Origin: Azolla caroliniana
Taxonomy: Eukaryota > Polypodiophyta
Assembly: GCA_043228905.1 (NCBI GenBank)
Contig: JBHGNT010000022.1
Coordinates: 10,726,001-10,790,000, forward strand
Direction: 5' to 3'
Length of the DNA: 64,000 nt
Shown here: in pieces, positions 1 through 9,303 of the stretch
How the letters are laid out: every line of letters starts with the position of its first letter
Position numbering within the stretch: position 1 is the stretch's first letter
The notes under the pieces: model-generated
Told to the model about the DNA's origin: nothing
Databases searched by the model: none
What the model saw: only the letters and a program-made list of their open reading frames with translations
Made by a program: the position numbers and the translations under genes

Positions 1-83
1 CTTTTCATTCAGCCGTTCCCGTAGTTGGATCCGTAAGCTTGGTACCTGAAATTCCACCGGCATGACCGCCTCTAAGCCGAACG

Positions 84-3000
84 CTAACCGGAACGGCCGG
101 CAAGGAGTCCAAAATACGGAGTGAAGGAATTAATTAAGTATGGTTGTAAATAAGCATAGTGTGGACGGACGGACTGGAAACGGTATGCCGTTCGGTACGC
201 CCATAGCGCGCTATGGAGCTTTGTATCCCAGTCCGTCTGGTTTTCATTGACGATTTTGCGGAGAATGTTCTGCAGCGTTTTGTTGGTGGACTCTGCTAAC
301 CCGTTCGCTTGTGGGTAGTACGGTGTGCTCCGTTTATGGACCACGGCATAGAACGTTGTTAAGCTTTCAACTACCTGGCCGAGGAAGTGCCCTCCTTGGT
401 CGTTGATTAATTCAATCGGACATCCATATCGGCACCAAATGTTTTCGTACAGGAATTTTGCTGTGGATGACACGGTGTTGTCTCTCAAGGCCTTAGCCTC
501 CACCCATTTAGTGCAATAATCTGTTGCCACGATGACATAACGATTACCCGTTCTCATTGCCGGTGGCTTGAACGGTCTGACAAAATCCAACCCCCACTTC
601 TGGAATGGCTCTAGTGGAAGTACCGGTTGGTGTGGCATCCGTGCTTGCTCCGTAGGCTGGCCCATTCGTTGGCATAGGTCACATTCCTTAGCATACTTGA
701 CGGCGTCTTTTAACGTCGTGGGCCACCATAAGCCGCTCTGCCATACTTTCCTTGCCGTCGCTTCCCCGGCATAGTGTCCTCCGGCAACCCCACAGTGTGC
801 TTCCCGTAAGATTACTTGTTTCTCGTCACTACGGACTGCCCGTCTCCATATTCCATCTGCTCCCTTGTGGTAGAGAGTGTCCCGTAACAGACAGAAATTG
901 CGGCTCTGCACCGCCAGTCGTTTCCTCTCGTCCCGGTTCATTTCCTCTGGTGGCAGGCCCGTGCTTAGGAACTGGTGCATGTTTGTCAGCCACCTATCTT
1001 CTGATGCCACCGTGTCGTCCGCTGCCGTTTCCGGGGTGATACGGAATAACTCTGCGTCCGGGAATTCATCCGATACTCCGTCGCCTGATTCTCCGGACTC
1101 TAACCGGCTCAGGTAGTCTGCTACGGCATGCTGGATACCGGGCCGGTGGAAGATCTCGAATTCGAACTCCTGCAACAGCAAGGTCCAACGGGCCAACTTA
1201 CCGGTCAGGGACGCCTTGGACACTAAGTACAGGAGCGCCGAGTGATCCACATGAAAGGAGAACTTCCTTCCCAATAGGTAATGACGAAACTTTGTGATAC
1301 TGTAGATCATGCCCAGGGCCTCCCGTTCCGTAGTCGAATAGTTCTTCTCCGCTTGGGACAGCTTCCGGCTGGCGTAATATACCGGCCGGTACCATTTGGG
1401 CTCCGTAAGTTGCATTAAGGCGCTGCCGATAGCGATGTCGGAAGCATCAACGAACACATGAAATTCCTTGCTCCAATCCGGAGGCTGCACGACGGGTGCT
1501 TGCGACAAAAGTACCTTCAGGGCATTGTATGCCTTATCCTCCGTATCCGTCCATTGGAACGGTGTCCGATGTACCGCGGTGTGTAATGGTGTAGCCAAGT
1601 CAGCCAAGTGACGGAGCATCCGGCTGTGCCACCGGATCTGTCCTAAGAATCGGCTTAGTGCTTTGGCCGTTTTCGGCGCCGGTGCCCCTAGTATCGCGTT
1701 TACTTTGTCCGGGTCGACCGCAATGCCCTCCTTACTTACAATGTGTCCCAGTAAGATTCCACTTGACACCCCAAAGGTGCATTTTGCTGGGTTTAAGCTT
1801 AGCCGGTATAACCTACACTTTTCAAGGCATAACCGTAGGTGCTGCAAATGGTCTTTTTCCCGGCTATAGACTGCAAAGTCATCCAGGAAAACCTGCATGA
1901 AGGCTGGAATGTATTCGTCGAAGATCTCCATGATGATTTGCTGGAAAGTTGCTGGTGCCGTTTTTAGTCCGAACATCATTACTACGGCCACAAACACCCC
2001 CCATTCGGTGACGAACGCTGTCTTCTCCTGGTCGTCAGGGTGCATCCGGATTTGATTGTATCCGCTGAACCCGTCTAAAAAGCTATAAACTTCATGGCCG
2101 GCGACGGCATTCAGTACTCCATCCGTGAACGGAAGAGGGAATGCATCCGTAATTGTGGCTGCATTTAGTTTTCTGTAATCTACACACACGCGGATTTTAC
2201 CGTTCTTCTTTGGGACGACGACGATGGCGCTCAGCAACATCGCTTTCTTTACCGGCCGGATGAAGCCCACTCTTAGGAGTTTGTCGATTTCCTCCACTTT
2301 GGCGGCGTAGTTGGGGTACATTCGGTAACGTCTTTGCGCCACTGGTTTCGCGTCCTTGCCTAAGTGGATCTGATGCTGATATAATTGAGGGTCCAGCCCT
2401 CGCATGTCTTCGTATGACCAGGCGAATACGTCGCGAAACTCCGTGAGAAGTTTGATCATTGCCGCTTTATCTTCCGGCTTCATTTCTTTGGCGATGTGTA
2501 CCGGCTTTGATTCGTCCTTGCTTCCTAGGTTCACTTCGTCGAGCTGGGATGTTTTTACCCGTTGGGAAACGGCCATTTCCCGTTCCAACGCTTCCTGTGC
2601 TTGCCGTAATTCCCGAATCGCATCTTTGTCTGGTTCGGCTACGGTTTCGTCCCGCTGCGGCAAGTATGGCGCTACGGCTTCAGCTACGTCAATCTCGAAG
2701 AGTGGTACGATCTTTGGGTGTTCCTCCAAGTACTGGGCTTCTTCGTCGTCTGCCAACCCTTCAAGCATGTTCACGCATTCCGCATACAGCGGTGTGCATT
2801 CCTTACCGTTGCTCGTCCGTGGTTGTGTCGGTACCCGGACCTTGGCTTTTCCGCGCCGGAAGGTAATCATATTTTTCCGCCAATTTTGCTTGATGTGAGC
2901 TGTTTTCAACCATGGTCTGCCCAGCAACAGTGGGTACGCGCCTTGCGCCTGTAGCTGTAGCACTACAGCCGAGATGTGAAATGTGTGACCTCCTATGGTG

Positions 3001-3335
3001 ACTTCCAATTTCTGTATTAAGCCCGTCGGCCGTACAGAGCTCGTATCCGCCATCCGTAGCCAGAACGGATATGGCTCCCATTCATGTATACCCAAGGCAT
3101 CACACGTGCGGAGGCTTATTACGTTCACTCCGGAACCTCCATCGATTACTGTGCTGGGAAGTTCGTGCCCTTTGACAATAGCTGTAATCACCGGACTACT
3201 AGTGTCCACCACCGTCGGTCCCTCCTCCGGATTGGAGAAGAGGACTGGTGCCGGTGGGCCTACACCGTCTGTCATGACCGTTTTTAGTCCTTCCGTAAAT
3301 CGCGGCACGAGCTGCAAGAGTTTTCCTAATGGCAA
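84..3335 (-). CDS. Gypsy A pol: protease, reverse transcriptase, RNase H, integrase
   Basis: This is an open frame of 1083 codons; the frame is open upstream to about 3396, so the start shown is arbitrary and the protein is probably made as a Gag-Pol fusion. Protease comes first, with the plant-type IDGGS motif (Asp65) in place of the usual DTG/DSG. RT follows with catalytic Asp421 and the FLDD box (485-486). RNase H carries Asp630, Glu672, Asp697 and Asp740. Integrase has an HHCC finger (His847, His854, Cys885, Cys888) and a D,D-35,E triad at Asp917, Asp979 and Glu1015. After residue about 1051 the integrase reading is replaced by about 100 bp of LTR-derived sequence, and the genuine C-terminal reading resumes at about 93 towards base 1. 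The integrase is therefore probably inactive, while RT and RNase H look intact. Confidence 0.9.
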   Translation of the reverse strand: MPLGKLLQLVPRFTEGLKTVMTDGVGPPAPVLFSNPEEGPTVVDTSSPVITAIVKGHELPSTVIDGGSGVNVISLRTCDALGIHEWEPYPFWLRMADTSSVRPTGLIQKLEVTIGGHTFHISAVVLQLQAQGAYPLLLGRPWLKTAHIKQNWRKNMITFRRGKAKVRVPTQPRTSNGKECTPLYAECVNMLEGLADDEEAQYLEEHPKIVPLFEIDVAEAVAPYLPQRDETVAEPDKDAIRELRQAQEALEREMAVSQRVKTSQLDEVNLGSKDESKPVHIAKEMKPEDKAAMIKLLTEFRDVFAWSYEDMRGLDPQLYQHQIHLGKDAKPVAQRRYRMYPNYAAKVEEIDKLLRVGFIRPVKKAMLLSAIVVVPKKNGKIRVCVDYRKLNAATITDAFPLPFTDGVLNAVAGHEVYSFLDGFSGYNQIRMHPDDQEKTAFVTEWGVFVAVVMMFGLKTAPATFQQIIMEIFDEYIPAFMQVFLDDFAVYSREKDHLQHLRLCLEKCRLYRLSLNPAKCTFGVSSGILLGHIVSKEGIAVDPDKVNAILGAPAPKTAKALSRFLGQIRWHSRMLRHLADLATPLHTAVHRTPFQWTDTEDKAYNALKVLLSQAPVVQPPDWSKEFHVFVDASDIAIGSALMQLTEPKWYRPVYYASRKLSQAEKNYSTTEREALGMIYSITKFRHYLLGRKFSFHVDHSALLYLVSKASLTGKLARWTLLLQEFEFEIFHRPGIQHAVADYLSRLESGESGDGVSDEFPDAELFRITPETAADDTVASEDRWLTNMHQFLSTGLPPEEMNRDERKRLAVQSRNFCLLRDTLYHKGADGIWRRAVRSDEKQVILREAHCGVAGGHYAGEATARKVWQSGLWWPTTLKDAVKYAKECDLCQRMGQPTEQARMPHQPVLPLEPFQKWGLDFVRPFKPPAMRTGNRYVIVATDYCTKWVEAKALRDNTVSSTAKFLYENIWCRYGCPIELINDQGGHFLGQVVESLTTFYAVVHKRSTPYYPQANGLAESTNKTLQNILRKIVNENQTDWDTKLHSALWAYRTAYRFQSVRPHYAYLQPYLINSFTPYFGLLAGRSG
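94..193 (+). repeat. Inverted fragment of LTR A embedded in the integrase gene
   Basis: About 100 bp here are nearly identical to the reverse complement of about 11240-11345, inside the 5' LTR of the same element. On the coding strand it lies antisense to the LTR. It replaces roughly ten integrase codons between the conserved WAYRTAY block and the PFRLAFGLEAVMPVEF block, both of which are still readable on either side. One junction falls in a short shared stretch (gaacggcatacc), which suggests template switching or microhomology-mediated repair. Confidence 0.8.
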
Positions 3336-3454
3336 CGTGATCTGACATTCTTGCAGTGCTTGCCATGTCTCATTTCTGCGTGGCTACCGCCGGCACTCCC
3401 TATGGTATTCGCCTTTTGCCGTTCCGCGTCCGCGACGTTCCTTTCATTGGCTTC

Positions 3455-3840
3455 CTATTTTCGTATGGCCTCTTGTGTTTCCCACTCTTTGGCCATGCCT
3501 TTCGACCGTGTGGTTACTTGCTGTAAATCCGCCACTTCCGGAACCACCATATTAACTGCTAGTCGTTTATCGTAGCTCTTTGCCGGGCACTGGTTACTGT
3601 AGTGGCCTTCCTGCCTACAGTAGTAGCAGTACTCTTTACGGGTATTGCTACATTCAGCATTGCTGGTAGCCGGAGTCGGTCCCGTAGTGAGTGGTGCGTT
3701 CTGTGCCGGTTGGCTCCTTGGGGTTCCATGTTCCGGGTCCCTAGTGTGACCACCTTTCTTGAAATTACGTTTCTTATTGTTCTTTTTATTTCGGTAGTCT
3801 TGTCGTGGTGGATCGTAACATCGGCCGTAGTCCTCCTGGT
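3455..3840 (-). pseudogene. Gypsy A gag, C-terminal part (downstream of the copia insertion)
   Basis: This is the continuation of the gag reading frame from the part at 9304-10884, separated from it by copia F. It encodes a basic, glycine/lysine-rich stretch followed by a CCHC zinc knuckle (C-x2-C-x4-H-x4-C, starting CYYCRQEGH) that would bind RNA. The frame ends in a TAG at 3453-3455. Beyond it the same frame stays open to about 3327, overlapping the pol frame, so the TAG may be a point mutation in what was a longer Gag-Pro linker. Residues upstream of base 3840 on this strand in the same open frame belong to the copia LTR, not to gag. Confidence 0.8.
3836..3840. repeat. Left target-site duplication of copia F (ctggt)
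   Basis: The 5-bp sequence ctggt directly precedes the TGTTG terminus of the copia LTR and recurs at 9304-9308 directly after the opposite CA terminus. Removing the element and one copy puts the two halves of the gypsy A gag back into the same frame. Confidence 0.95.
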
Positions 3841-4484
3841 TGTTGAAAAACAGTGCTCGGCCACAACCGAGGAATGGGATCAACTCACAGAAAACAGGAA
3901 ATAGAAAATGCACAAAACAATAGAGAGAAAGGTACACTGGATGTTTTACGTGGAAAACCCTAAATGGGAAAAACCACGGGAGTCCTCAAACTCCAACTAT
4001 CACTATGAATAGGGATGTACACTGGTGAAGCTACAAGGCAGCAACCTTGAGCTCACTGTCTTCGCCACAGGCGGCGGTAATACACAGAGGCAACGACCTC
4101 TTCGTCTCTCACTCTCTCTCTCGGCTGCTCTCACTTCTCATGAAAAATGAGCAACAACATAAAACTGTTTGCCCTAAGTCATATTTATACACATATGACT
4201 TTCGGGCTATTTACAAATATAGCCTCAAGGGCTCTTGGCAAACATATTCACAAATATGTCTCCGCATCCGGATCTCTCTCCGGGTACATTCATCATCCGG
4301 TTCCGTAACCGGGGTCTTCATCATCCGGCTCCGTAACCGGGGTCTTCATCATCCGGCTCCGTAACCAGGGTCTTCATCATCCGGTTCCGTAACCGGGGTC
4401 TTCATCATCCGGCTCCGTAACTGCAACTGGGCTTGCCGTCATTCATCTCCGGACATCCCATCCGGAGGGACCGAAATCCCAACA
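3841..4484 (-). repeat. 3' LTR of copia F (644 bp)
   Basis: Begins and ends with TGTTG...CAACA, and is bounded by TSD ctggt on the left and the purine tract on the right. It holds four full and one partial 28-bp repeats at 4291-4421, two fewer than the 5' LTR, and a TATAAATA-type box on the minus strand around 4185. Confidence 0.95.
4291..4421 (-). repeat. 28-bp tandem repeats in U3 of the 3' LTR
   Basis: Four full units and one partial. Each contains a small inverted repeat, ccggttccgtaaccgg, with c/t variation in the left arm. Their place at the U3 end suggests an enhancer-like or protein-binding repeat; that role is inferred. Confidence 0.9.
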
Positions 4485-4500
4485 AACTCCCCCTTCACTT
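4485..4500 (-). promoter_or_regulatory. Polypurine tract of copia F
   Basis: On the minus strand AAGTGAAGGGGGAGTT lies immediately before the 3' LTR, where plus-strand DNA synthesis is primed. The stop codon of the polyprotein (TGA, 4495-4497) lies inside it. Confidence 0.9.
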
Positions 4501-7500
4501 CGGCATGGGATGTCTCTCCAGTCCGATCCTCTTCCGGCATGCTTCCAGCTTGTCGGGTGTGAGCACCTTGGTCAGCATATCCGACCCGTTCTCGTCCGTG
4601 TGGACCTTCGTCAGCTCGAACTCCTTGTCTTCTATCCTTTCCCGGATCCAGTGATATCTTCGCTGGATGTGCTTCGTCCGGGAGTGATAAGCCGCGTTCT
4701 TCGCAAGGTGGATGGCACTCTGACTGTCGCAGTAGAGTCGGTACTCCTCCTGCTGGATACCGAGCTCTCTAATGAAGTCCTTCATCCATATTATTTCCTT
4801 GCCGGCTTCAACAGCTGCCATGTACTCCGCCTCCGTGGTTGACAACGCAACCATCTTCTGCAGCCTCGACTGCCACGAAACGGCTCCCCCTGCACAGGTC
4901 ATCACATACCCTGATGTGGACCGGCTGGTATCTGCATCAGCCGACATATCCGAATCGGTGAAGCCGTCGAGTTCGGGCTTACCGGAGCCGAATCGGAGGC
5001 ACACGTTTGCCGTGCCCTTCAGGTATCGGAGTATCCACTTGACCGCGTTCCAATGCTCTTTGCCGGGATTGCTCATGTACCGGCTCACCACTCCGACTGC
5101 GTATCCAATGTCTGGTCTTGTACACACCATTGCGTACATCAGGCTTCCGACAGCAGAGGCATATGGTACTTTCATCATGTCCTCTTTCTCAGCCTTTGTC
5201 CTAGGGCTTTGCTTGCTGGACAGCTTGCAGTTTGCCGGGAGGGTTGATCCGACCGGTCTTGCTTCCGACATGTTGAACCGTTGAAGCACCTTTGTCACGT
5301 ACTTCTCCTGCGACAGCCACAACTGCTTCTTGCTCCGGTCCCGGATGATGTGCATCCCTAGTATTTGTCTCGCTGGACCCAAGTCCTTCATTGAGAAGGT
5401 TCGGTGAAGAGCCTTCTTCAGCATCCGTATCTTGACCTGGTCCCGTCCGACGATCAACATGTCGTCCACGTACAGGAGGAGTATTAGAGAGTCTCCTCCT
5501 TCGAACTTCTTCACAAACACGCAGTGATCAGACTGCGTTTTGTGGTACCCTTCGTCGGTCATGAAGGAGTCGAACTTCCGGTACCATTGCCGGGGAGCCT
5601 GCTTCAGTCCGTAAAGGCTCTTCTTCAACCGGCATACCAGGTGCTCCTTCCCTTTCTTCTCGAATCCTTCCGGTTGCTGCATGTAGATCTCTTCTTCGAG
5701 GTCACCGTGAAGGAATGCCGTCTTCACGTCCATCTGTTCTACCTCGAGGTCCATACTTGCCGCTATGCTCAGCACCGTCCGGATGGAGGTCATCTTCACT
5801 ACCGGGGCAAATATCTCGTCGAAGTCGACGCCCTTCTTCTGCTGAAACCCCTTCACCACGATCCTGGCTTTGTATCTCGGGGGGTTTCCGGCATCTCCCG
5901 GTTTCAGCTTGAACACCCACTTGTTTCGAAGTGCCCGCTTTCCTTTCGGCAACTCCATAAGTTCATATGTGTGGTTCTCATGCAGGGAATCCATCTCGTC
6001 CTGCATGGCACTCAACCACTTGCGGCTCTGGGTGTCGTGCTTTGCTTCTTCAAAGCTCTCCGGCTCCCCCTCGTCGGTTAGCAGCACGTGCTCTGGTTCC
6101 GGAAATCTCCGAGGGGCCCTTCTCTCTCTTAGAGGATATCTCCGTTCGGGAGCTTCGGTAACCGGTTCTTCCGATTCTTCTTCTTCATCTGAATCCATTT
6201 CGGGATCGGGGCCGGTTCCGGTATCATTTTCATCTTCTTCGGCCGGTTCTATTTCTTCACCGTCTTCGGCCGGATCCTCGAGTGCTAACCGGTCCCTTGC
6301 CGGTCGGGACTGCTCCTCGTAGAGTTGATCCTCACCGGTCGACTTTGAGCTCTTCATCTTCTTCTCCGACTCCCAGTCGGCGAGTGTCTTGTCCTCCATG
6401 AAGATGATGTCTCGACTCCTGAATATCTTCTTGTCGACCGGGTCCCATACTCGGTAGCCGAACTCGTCGTCACCGTAACCGAGGAATATGCATGGCCGGG
6501 TCTTTGGATCTAGCTTTCCTCTCCGGTCCTTTGCCACATGCACGTATGCGAGACACCCGAACACCTTCAGATGCCGGTAGGATACTTCCCTACCGGTCCA
6601 CACTCTCTGCGGCGTGTCTCCGTCCAAAGGTACTGAGGGTGATCTGTTTATCACGTATGTCGCCGTCGACATCGCCTCAGCCCAAAACCCCTTGGGTAAT
6701 TTCGCATGCGCCAGCATACTCCGGACCCTCTCCATTATGGTCCGGTTCATCCTCTCGGCCAGCCCGTTCAGTTCCGGCGTCTTCGGCACAGTAAACTCGA
6801 GCCGGATTCCCTTCGAGCGACAGTACTCCTGGAACTGCCCCCGGTATTCCCCTCCGTTATCCGCTCGTATCGCTTTCAGCTTCTTGCCGGATTCCCTTTC
6901 CACTCTCGCGTGGAGTTCTTTGAAGACGGACAACACTTGGTCCTTTGTCTTCAACGGTGCCGTCCACAGCTTCCGGCTGTGGTCATCAATGAATGTCACG
7001 AAGTACTGGGCTCCGCCATGTGACTTCGTTTCTACCTGACACACATCAGTGTGCACCAGCTCCAATGGTGCGCTACGTCTCGTCAGTGGCCTTGAGTGGA
7101 AGGAGGTCCGGTTTTGCTTACCGGCCAGGCAGTCGGTGCACTTCTCCAGGTGCACATGCTTCACTGGAATAAGGTTGTCTTCTGCAAGCCTCTTCATCCC
7201 CTTCTCACTCATGTGGCACAGTCTCTTGTGCCACAGCTCACCGGCAGTGTCGGCTGCCACGTTCAGCTCCTCCGGACAGAGCCGGGAATTCATCAGGTAC
7301 AGGGTGTTGACCTTCCGGGCCCGAGCCACTATCAGGCTCCCTTTGCTGAACTTCATGACACCGTTCCGGATGCTACCCGTGTAGCCTTCATCGTCTAGCC
7401 TCCCGGCCGAAATCAGGTTCAATCGAACCTCCGGAACGTGTCGAACATCCTTCAGCAGCATTTTGCATCCGGTCGGGGTTGTCAACCACACGTCTCCTAT

Positions 7501-8571
7501 GCCGGCAATCCGGCACGTACCTTCATTCCCCATCCGAACACAGCCATGCTCACCGGCTGTGTAGGATGAGAAGTATCTTCTCTCCGGGGTCAGGTGGAAC
7601 GATGCTCCGGAATCGACCACCCAGGTCGTCTCATCGCCGGCAACGTTTAGTTCACCTTCTTCGGTGATGAGCATGATTTCTTCCTCACTTGCCGCGAGTG
7701 CCGTTGTTCCTTTCCGGTCCTGCCCTCGCCGATCCGAACCTCTCCGGTCCGTGGCTCCCCGGTATGCACCGTTTCTCTCCGGTGACTTCTTCGAATCGGT
7801 GTCGTCGGCTCCGTTGTCCTTTCGGTAATGCCGACAATTCTTCCGGAAGTGCCCCGGCTTCCCACAGTGGAAGCATGTGGGCCTTCCTCTTGGCTGCGAC
7901 CGGGTCCCCGACTTCTCTCGTCTTTGCGGACTCCGGTGCCATTGTCTTCCCCGATCCGATTCGGTAAGCAGCGCCTTCGAGTCGGAGACCGGTTCTTTAT
8001 CTCTCCGACGCGCTTCTTCGTTCAAAATACTTGTCTTTACCGTTTGTAGGGACAAGTTATCTTCCGTGCAGGAGGTGCTGAGAGTCACCACCAAGTTCTC
8101 CCAGCTTTCCGGCAATGTACACATCAGGATGATGGCTTGCATTGCATCCTCCAACGGGAACTTGATCGCCGCAAGCTGGTTCACGAATCCCATGAACGTG
8201 CTTACGTGTTCCACCATACTCTCGCCGTCCCGGTACTTGAGGTTCACTATCTTTCTCATCAGGGAGGTCCGGTTCAACGCATTCTTCCTCTCGTAGAGGC
8301 CCGACAGCTTCCTCCACATCTCATATGCGTTGGTGTCGTTCGCCACGTGTTGTAGAACGCTCACGTCGACGTATTGCCGAATGGTTGCAACGGCTTTCCG
8401 GTTCAGAAGCCTCCACTCCGTCTCAAGTACCCCCTTGGGTATTTCCGACCTGTCGATCGGTTCATACAGGTCCCGAACAATGAGCAGATCCTCCATCTTT
8501 ATCTTCCAGTCGGCGTAGTTCTGCGCGTTCAGCACCATCATGCCCGGAGGCCCACTACCGCCGCCTTCCAT
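4495..8571 (-). CDS. Copia F Gag-Pol polyprotein
   Basis: A single uninterrupted frame. It is open from 8628, but the first 19 codons cross the primer site, so the Met at 8571 (MEGGGSGPPG), giving about 1358 residues, is the better start. Numbered from 8628: a Gag domain of the UBN2/retrotran type (30-200); CCHC knuckle CFHCGKPGHFRKNC (252-265); protease DSGA (339-342); GAG-pre-integrase (about 464-505); integrase triad Asp528, Asp590, Glu625; RT with Asp967 and YVDD (1053-1056); and RNase H with Asp1225, Glu1268 and Asp1301. The C-terminus has SDMLTKVL, a variant of the usual ADIFTK motif. An acidic linker (about 785-825) separates integrase from RT. No stop, frameshift or missing catalytic residue was found. 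The order PR-IN-RT-RH defines Ty1/copia (Pseudoviridae). Confidence 0.95.
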   Translation of the reverse strand: MEGGGSGPPGMMVLNAQNYADWKIKMEDLLIVRDLYEPIDRSEIPKGVLETEWRLLNRKAVATIRQYVDVSVLQHVANDTNAYEMWRKLSGLYERKNALNRTSLMRKIVNLKYRDGESMVEHVSTFMGFVNQLAAIKFPLEDAMQAIILMCTLPESWENLVVTLSTSCTEDNLSLQTVKTSILNEEARRRDKEPVSDSKALLTESDRGRQWHRSPQRREKSGTRSQPRGRPTCFHCGKPGHFRKNCRHYRKDNGADDTDSKKSPERNGAYRGATDRRGSDRRGQDRKGTTALAASEEEIMLITEEGELNVAGDETTWVVDSGASFHLTPERRYFSSYTAGEHGCVRMGNEGTCRIAGIGDVWLTTPTGCKMLLKDVRHVPEVRLNLISAGRLDDEGYTGSIRNGVMKFSKGSLIVARARKVNTLYLMNSRLCPEELNVAADTAGELWHKRLCHMSEKGMKRLAEDNLIPVKHVHLEKCTDCLAGKQNRTSFHSRPLTRRSAPLELVHTDVCQVETKSHGGAQYFVTFIDDHSRKLWTAPLKTKDQVLSVFKELHARVERESGKKLKAIRADNGGEYRGQFQEYCRSKGIRLEFTVPKTPELNGLAERMNRTIMERVRSMLAHAKLPKGFWAEAMSTATYVINRSPSVPLDGDTPQRVWTGREVSYRHLKVFGCLAYVHVAKDRRGKLDPKTRPCIFLGYGDDEFGYRVWDPVDKKIFRSRDIIFMEDKTLADWESEKKMKSSKSTGEDQLYEEQSRPARDRLALEDPAEDGEEIEPAEEDENDTGTGPDPEMDSDEEEESEEPVTEAPERRYPLRERRAPRRFPEPEHVLLTDEGEPESFEEAKHDTQSRKWLSAMQDEMDSLHENHTYELMELPKGKRALRNKWVFKLKPGDAGNPPRYKARIVVKGFQQKKGVDFDEIFAPVVKMTSIRTVLSIAASMDLEVEQMDVKTAFLHGDLEEEIYMQQPEGFEKKGKEHLVCRLKKSLYGLKQAPRQWYRKFDSFMTDEGYHKTQSDHCVFVKKFEGGDSLILLLYVDDMLIVGRDQVKIRMLKKALHRTFSMKDLGPARQILGMHIIRDRSKKQLWLSQEKYVTKVLQRFNMSEARPVGSTLPANCKLSSKQSPRTKAEKEDMMKVPYASAVGSLMYAMVCTRPDIGYAVGVVSRYMSNPGKEHWNAVKWILRYLKGTANVCLRFGSGKPELDGFTDSDMSADADTSRSTSGYVMTCAGGAVSWQSRLQKMVALSTTEAEYMAAVEAGKEIIWMKDFIRELGIQQEEYRLYCDSQSAIHLAKNAAYHSRTKHIQRRYHWIRERIEDKEFELTKVHTDENGSDMLTKVLTPDKLEACRKRIGLERHPMPK

Positions 8572-8587
8572 TTTCTGTGTTACCGTC

Positions 8588-8599
8588 GCTCTGATACCA
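8588..8599 (-). promoter_or_regulatory. Primer-binding site of copia F (initiator-Met tRNA type)
   Basis: On the minus strand TGGTATCAGAGC begins three bases after the 5' LTR. This is the standard plant copia primer site, complementary to the 3' end of initiator tRNA-Met. Confidence 0.95.
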
Positions 8600-8602
8600 G
8601 TT

Positions 8603-9303
8603 TGTTGAAAAACAGTGCTCGGCCACAACCGAGGAATGGGATCAACTCACAGAAAACAGGAAATAGAAAATGCACAAAAACAATAGAGAGAAAGGTACAC
8701 TGGATGTTTTACGTGGAAAACCCTAAATGGGAAAAACCACGGGAGTCCTCAAACTCCAACTATCACTATGAATAGGGATGTACACTGGTGAAGCTACAAG
8801 GCAGCAACCTTGAGCTCACTGTCTTCGCCACAGGCGGCGGTAATACACAGAGGCAACGACCTCTTCGTCTCTCACTCTCTCTCTCGGCTGCTCTCACTTC
8901 TCATGAAAAATGAGCAACAACATAAAACTGTTTGCCCTAAGTCATATTTATACACATATGACTTTCGGGCTATTTACAAATATAGCCTCAAGGGCTCTTG
9001 GCAAACATATTCACAAATATGTCTCCGCATCCGGATCTCTCTCCGGGTACATTCATCATCCGGTTCCGTAACCGGGGTCTTCATCATCCGGCTCCGTAAC
9101 CGGGGTCTTCATCATCCGGCTCCGTAACCGGGGTCTTCATCATCCGGCTCCGTAACCGGGGTCTTCATCATCCGGCTCCGTAACCAGGGTCTTCATCATC
9201 CGGTTCCGTAACCGGGGTCTTCATCATCCGGCTCCGTAACTGCAACCGGGCTTGCCGTCATTCATCTCCGGACATCCCATCCGGAGGGACCGAAATCCCA
9301 ACA
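8603..9303 (-). repeat. 5' LTR of copia F (701 bp)
   Basis: TG...CA ends; drives transcription to the left. A TATAAATA box lies on the minus strand at 8945-8952, downstream of U3 repeats at 9054-9240. The sequence otherwise matches the 3' LTR almost perfectly. Confidence 0.95.
9054..9240 (-). repeat. 28-bp tandem repeats in U3 of the 5' LTR
   Basis: Six full units and one partial, against four and one in the partner LTR. The difference of two units (56 bp) plus one single-base indel explains the whole 57-bp length difference between the LTRs. Confidence 0.9.

Larger units (their letters stand above)
3841..9303 (-). mobile_element. Complete Ty1/copia LTR retrotransposon F, apparently young and intact
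   Basis: The 5463-bp element has two LTRs (8603-9303 and 3841-4484) with TG...CA ends, an initiator-Met-type PBS, a purine tract, one uninterrupted gag-pol ORF and a perfect 5-bp target duplication (ctggt). The LTRs differ by the number of 28-bp tandem repeats, one single-base indel and about one substitution, which points to a very recent insertion. It is nested inside the gag of gypsy A. With every expected catalytic residue present it is a candidate autonomous, mobilisable copy. Confidence 0.95.

Noticed and set aside
5524-6322. Plus-strand open frames of 185 and 150 codons
   Set aside because: Antisense shadows of the intact copia F polyprotein.
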